This document shows positions 53,858 through 56,467 of a stretch of DNA of 56,467 bases, in pieces. The notes under the pieces are model-generated. The model was not told the origin of the DNA and ran no database searches. It saw only the letters and a list, made by a program, of their open reading frames with translations. The stretch covers positions 1 through 56,467 of the forward strand of contig JAJYLP010000010.1 in assembly GCA_021787615.1 (NCBI GenBank). The letters are read 5' to 3'. The stretch's first letter is position 1; each line of letters starts with the position of its first letter. Source of the DNA: Pseudomonadota bacterium. Lineage in GTDB: Bacteria; Pseudomonadota; Gammaproteobacteria; Steroidobacterales; Steroidobacteraceae. Position numbers and translations under genes: made by a program.

Positions 53858-55636
53858 ATGAAGAGTTCCCCTTCCACCCACGGGGTGCGCGACACCCTGC
53901 GCGACTTCACCGCCGATCGGCGCCTGCTGCTGCTTTGCGCAATGGCGCTCGTCACGGGCTGTTTCGGCGCATGGGTCGCCTGGGTGCTTCTGAAATTGAT
54001 TGCGCTCGTCACCAACTTCGCCTACTACCACGTCATCTCCACGACGACGACCTATCTGAGCCACGCGAAGCTCACGCCAAGCTCCATCCTCATACCGGTC
54101 GTCGGCGGGCTCGTTGTCGGTGTCATCGGCCGCTATGGCACAGACAAGATCCGCGGGCACGGCATTCCCGAGGCGCTGGAGGCGATCCTGATCGGCCAGA
54201 GCCGCATCCAGCCGAGGGTGGCACTGTGGAAGCCGCTGTCCTCCGCGATCGCGATCGGTACCGGGGGGCCTTTCGGCGCCGAAGGCCCGATCATCATGAC
54301 CGGCGGCGCGCTGGGCTCGCTATTCGCGCAGTTCTTCAGCCTGAGCTCAGCAGAGCGCAAGACGCTACTGGCTGCCGGTGCGGCCGCGGGCATGACCGCG
54401 ATCTTCGGCACGCCGGTCGCTGCCGTTCTGCTTGCCATCGAAGTGATGCTGTTCGAGTGGAAACCGCGCAGTTTCGTGCCCGTGGTGGTTTCGGCAATCG
54501 TCGCAATCGCCTGGCGGCCCTGGTTGGTGGGAGCCTGGCCGCTGTTCCCGCATGCCGGAGTGCCTGCGATGCCGTCGTGGGGTCTGGCATTGTGCGCAGG
54601 CGTCGGTGTCATCGCGGGCCTTCAGTCAGCCATGACCACAGGTGCGCTTTACTGGTTCGAGGCGCTGTACGAGAAGCTACCCATCCATTGGATGTGGTGG
54701 CCTGCGATCGGCGGCATCGTCGTTGGCGTCGGCGGATTGCTCGATCCGGCGGCTCTCGGGGTCGGATACGACAACATCCAGGCGCTGATCAACGGTGCAG
54801 TCGCGCTGCATGCGGCGATCGTGCTGCTCATCGTGAAATCGACCATCTGGGTCGTCGCGCTCGCCTCAGGCACATCGGGCGGAACCTTGGCGCCGCTGCT
54901 GATGATGGGTGGCGCGGTCGGCGTGCTCGAGGCGCACATTCTGCCATTTGGCGACTCCGGCTTCTGGGCTCTGTTGGCGATGGCGGCGGTGCTGGGAGGA
55001 ACTCTGCGCTGTCCGCTGACGGCGACCATATTCGCAGTCGAGCTGACGGGAGACCTGCGTGTGATGCCGGCTGTGATCACCGCATGTGGTGCATCATTTG
55101 CCGTCACCGTGCTGCTGATGCGCCGCTCCATACTGACGGAGCGCCTTGCCCGCCGCGGCCGACATCTGACATGCGAGTTCACCGTCGATCCGTTCGAGGT
55201 GATGCGCGTGAGCGAGATCATGGCGCATCCGCCGCATACTCTGCTAGCGAGCGTGTCGACAGAGGACGCACTCGCATTCTTCGACGCAGAGCCCGGCATC
55301 AAGCGCCACAGAAGCTATCCCGTAGTCGACGACACAGGGCATCTGGCCGGGATGGTCTCGAGGTCGGACGTTCTGCGCTGGTCACGCGAGGGCTGGCAGA
55401 GCGGGAAGACGTTGGCGGACCGGCTCGACCCGCGGGATGTCTTCATGGGCTACCCGGATGAGCGGGTGGGCGAGCTCGCGGATCGTATGGTGGCGGCCGA
55501 CGTCGGCCGTGTGCCGATCATTGATCGTCGTAATGGCAGACTGGTGGGCCTGGTCGCAAGGCGCGACCTGCTGCGCGTGCGCGCTCGCGCCGCGCAGCTG
55601 GAGCGGGACCGCGCTCGTCTCATGACGGTATGTTGA
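53858..55636 (+). CDS. ClC-family chloride channel/antiporter with CBS domains
   Basis: A 592-residue membrane protein. ClC marks: GHGIPEALEAI (the GSGIP-type anion loop), GPFGAEGPIIM (gating Glu), AIEVMLFEW with the proton Glu, and SGTSGGTLAP. About residues 1-430 are the membrane core; two cytoplasmic CBS motifs follow at about 450-510 and 525-580 (VSRSDVLRWS, VARRDLLRVR). It exchanges chloride for protons, and in bacteria helps to survive acid. ATG 53858 follows GGAG. The dead MarR gene and palindrome precede it. Confidence 0.93.
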   Translation: MKSSPSTHGVRDTLRDFTADRRLLLLCAMALVTGCFGAWVAWVLLKLIALVTNFAYYHVISTTTTYLSHAKLTPSSILIPVVGGLVVGVIGRYGTDKIRGHGIPEALEAILIGQSRIQPRVALWKPLSSAIAIGTGGPFGAEGPIIMTGGALGSLFAQFFSLSSAERKTLLAAGAAAGMTAIFGTPVAAVLLAIEVMLFEWKPRSFVPVVVSAIVAIAWRPWLVGAWPLFPHAGVPAMPSWGLALCAGVGVIAGLQSAMTTGALYWFEALYEKLPIHWMWWPAIGGIVVGVGGLLDPAALGVGYDNIQALINGAVALHAAIVLLIVKSTIWVVALASGTSGGTLAPLLMMGGAVGVLEAHILPFGDSGFWALLAMAAVLGGTLRCPLTATIFAVELTGDLRVMPAVITACGASFAVTVLLMRRSILTERLARRGRHLTCEFTVDPFEVMRVSEIMAHPPHTLLASVSTEDALAFFDAEPGIKRHRSYPVVDDTGHLAGMVSRSDVLRWSREGWQSGKTLADRLDPRDVFMGYPDERVGELADRMVAADVGRVPIIDRRNGRLVGLVARRDLLRVRARAAQLERDRARLMTVC

Positions 55637-55830
55637 TTATGGGACCCCCAAAAGGAATCGTGGCGCGACGCGCAGTGGCGAGAACCGCGGCGTTGTCTCT
55701 TGCCGACGGCCAGTCCAGGCCCTGCGCAGCTCGCGTCCCCCGCAACGTCCGCGGAGATCAGCGCGTCTACAGCGGCATTACCCGACCGACGGTGTCGCCA
55801 CGGATGATCGCAGATATCCCGTGCTACCGG

Positions 55831-56370
55831 TCAGCTCCGAAAGCACCAATGCCAGGGTTCGTATGCATAGCCCTGGGGGTTGCTGCGCGGGTAGGACAGG
55901 AAAAACCTGAATGCATGGGCATTTGCGCAGAGCCAGCGATACGCCGCGGTATTCTCGAACTCCTGCTCCAGCGCGCGCGTACCGGAAGTGGTGATATCGA
56001 CTGCCCTGCCGGTGTGATGCTCGCTGTAACCCGGCGGGGCGCTGAGCGTGAGAATCTGCTCGAGCGGGACGCCGGCCGCGAGTTTCGAGCGAATGATCTC
56101 GACCTGCCGATCGACGGAGCGGAACGCCGAGGCGATCTGCAGCACGACGCCCTGCGAGGATGCGCTTGTCTTCATCGCTCGCCAAGCTCCCGCCGCCGCG
56201 GGCCTCAGGCGATGCTCGCGGCCTCGTCCGTCAATCTCTGCCACGATCAGGTTCTGGGCTTGCTCACAAAGGGGCAGTGATCGGGCCGTGAGACTTCCGG
56301 GGGAAATTCCGAGCGACTGCAATAAGGCATTGACCCGGGCCTCGTATACGTTGTCATTCAGGCTCGCCAT
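55831..56370 (-). CDS. M15-family D,D-carboxypeptidase-like protein (VanY type)
   Basis: A 179-residue metallopeptidase. Zinc site GYSEHHTGRAVDIT (first His and Asp) and EPWHW with the last His. Substrate groove ASAFRSVDRQVEII is typical. It would trim the terminal D-Ala of peptidoglycan peptides. No signal peptide is evident at MASLNDNVYEARV, which is unusual for a periplasmic enzyme. It overlaps an upstream minus-strand frame by 13 bases. Confidence 0.85.
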   Translation of the reverse strand: MASLNDNVYEARVNALLQSLGISPGSLTARSLPLCEQAQNLIVAEIDGRGREHRLRPAAAGAWRAMKTSASSQGVVLQIASAFRSVDRQVEIIRSKLAAGVPLEQILTLSAPPGYSEHHTGRAVDITTSGTRALEQEFENTAAYRWLCANAHAFRFFLSYPRSNPQGYAYEPWHWCFRS

Positions 56371-56467
56371 GGGACAGCAAACGCACCTGTGGCCGCGATC
56401 AGGCCAGTTTGGCCGCTTGCCGCTGACCCTGCAACAGCCTCGTTGGCAATGGCGCGCAGCCGTGCGG
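56358..56467 (-). CDS. Possible C-terminal fragment of an upstream gene
   Basis: A minus-strand frame from the window edge to TGA at 56358-56360 reads ARLRAIANEAVAGSAASG and on to AVPWRA. It overlaps the M15 peptidase start by 13 bases, like coupled genes. Only 36 codons are visible, and I cannot name a family. Confidence 0.3.
   Translation of the reverse strand, partial: ARLRAIANEAVAGSAASGQTGLIAATGAFAVPWRA

Noticed and set aside
1-56467. CRISPR arrays, tRNA or rRNA genes, integrases and transposases
   Set aside because: No regular repeat array, cloverleaf or recombinase motif was found by eye; a covariance or HMM search would be needed to exclude small RNAs.

Overview
The window is GC-rich, dense bacterial DNA. 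It most resembles a gammaproteobacterium: a Rieske/cytochrome b/cytochrome c1 set of the beta/gamma type, a YciK-like short-chain dehydrogenase, a FecR/TonB-receptor signalling unit with STN domains, a DksA-like zinc-finger protein, DUF2267 and bacteriohemerythrin. That placement is inference from protein character only. I see no tRNA, rRNA, CRISPR array, insertion sequence or integrase.

Layout. 1-9.7 kb: edge of a possible MutS-like gene, a POT-type transporter, an MFS exporter divergent from a MarR-GNAT fusion regulator, a frameshifted metallo-beta-lactamase-fold hydrolase that has also lost a metal ligand, a cupin-GNAT pair, a MarR regulator, a PNPOx-like protein divergent from a MocR/PdxR regulator over a clear inverted repeat, and a 53-residue membrane protein. 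9.9-13.8 kb: ECF sigma factor, FecR-like anti-sigma factor and TonB-dependent receptor. 14.0-22.6 kb: a tightly overlapping glycan cluster with three glycosyltransferases, a fused ABC exporter, a small outer-membrane barrel, a histidine phosphatase and UDP-glucose 6-dehydrogenase. 22.9-32.2 kb: housekeeping and stress genes (SRAP protein, divergent CBS proteins, periplasmic OB-fold-like protein, diheme peroxidase, HtpX, a possible nuclease-fold protein, flavin reductase, nitroreductase, aldose epimerase, M20 amidohydrolase). 32.2-36.6 kb: a MacAB-like ABC efflux operon with a double-length permease. 37.2-38.7 kb: DoxX membrane protein divergent from a LysR regulator.

38.8-44.4 kb is the respiratory heart of the window: an SDR divergent from petA, then a diheme cytochrome c4, petB, petC and a small membrane protein. 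The gene content (SDR + c4 + petABC) matches the bc1 operons known from iron- and sulfur-oxidising acidophiles such as Acidithiobacillus ferrooxidans, in a different order. The SDR has Phe where the catalytic Tyr should be, and cytochrome b has PLWF in place of the usual quinol-site motif.

44.5-56.5 kb: DksA-like protein, bacteriohemerythrin, DUF2267 protein, a pncA-pncB NAD-salvage pair, a gene-poor kilobase, a small zinc-binding protein, a TIR-domain membrane protein, a group II PLP decarboxylase, a MarR pseudogene with three lesions beside an intact 15-bp palindrome, a ClC chloride channel with CBS domains, and an M15 peptidase. No single locus is provably a new system. The best candidates are the modified SDR/c4/bc1 locus and the ECF-FecR-TonB unit abutting the glycan cluster.
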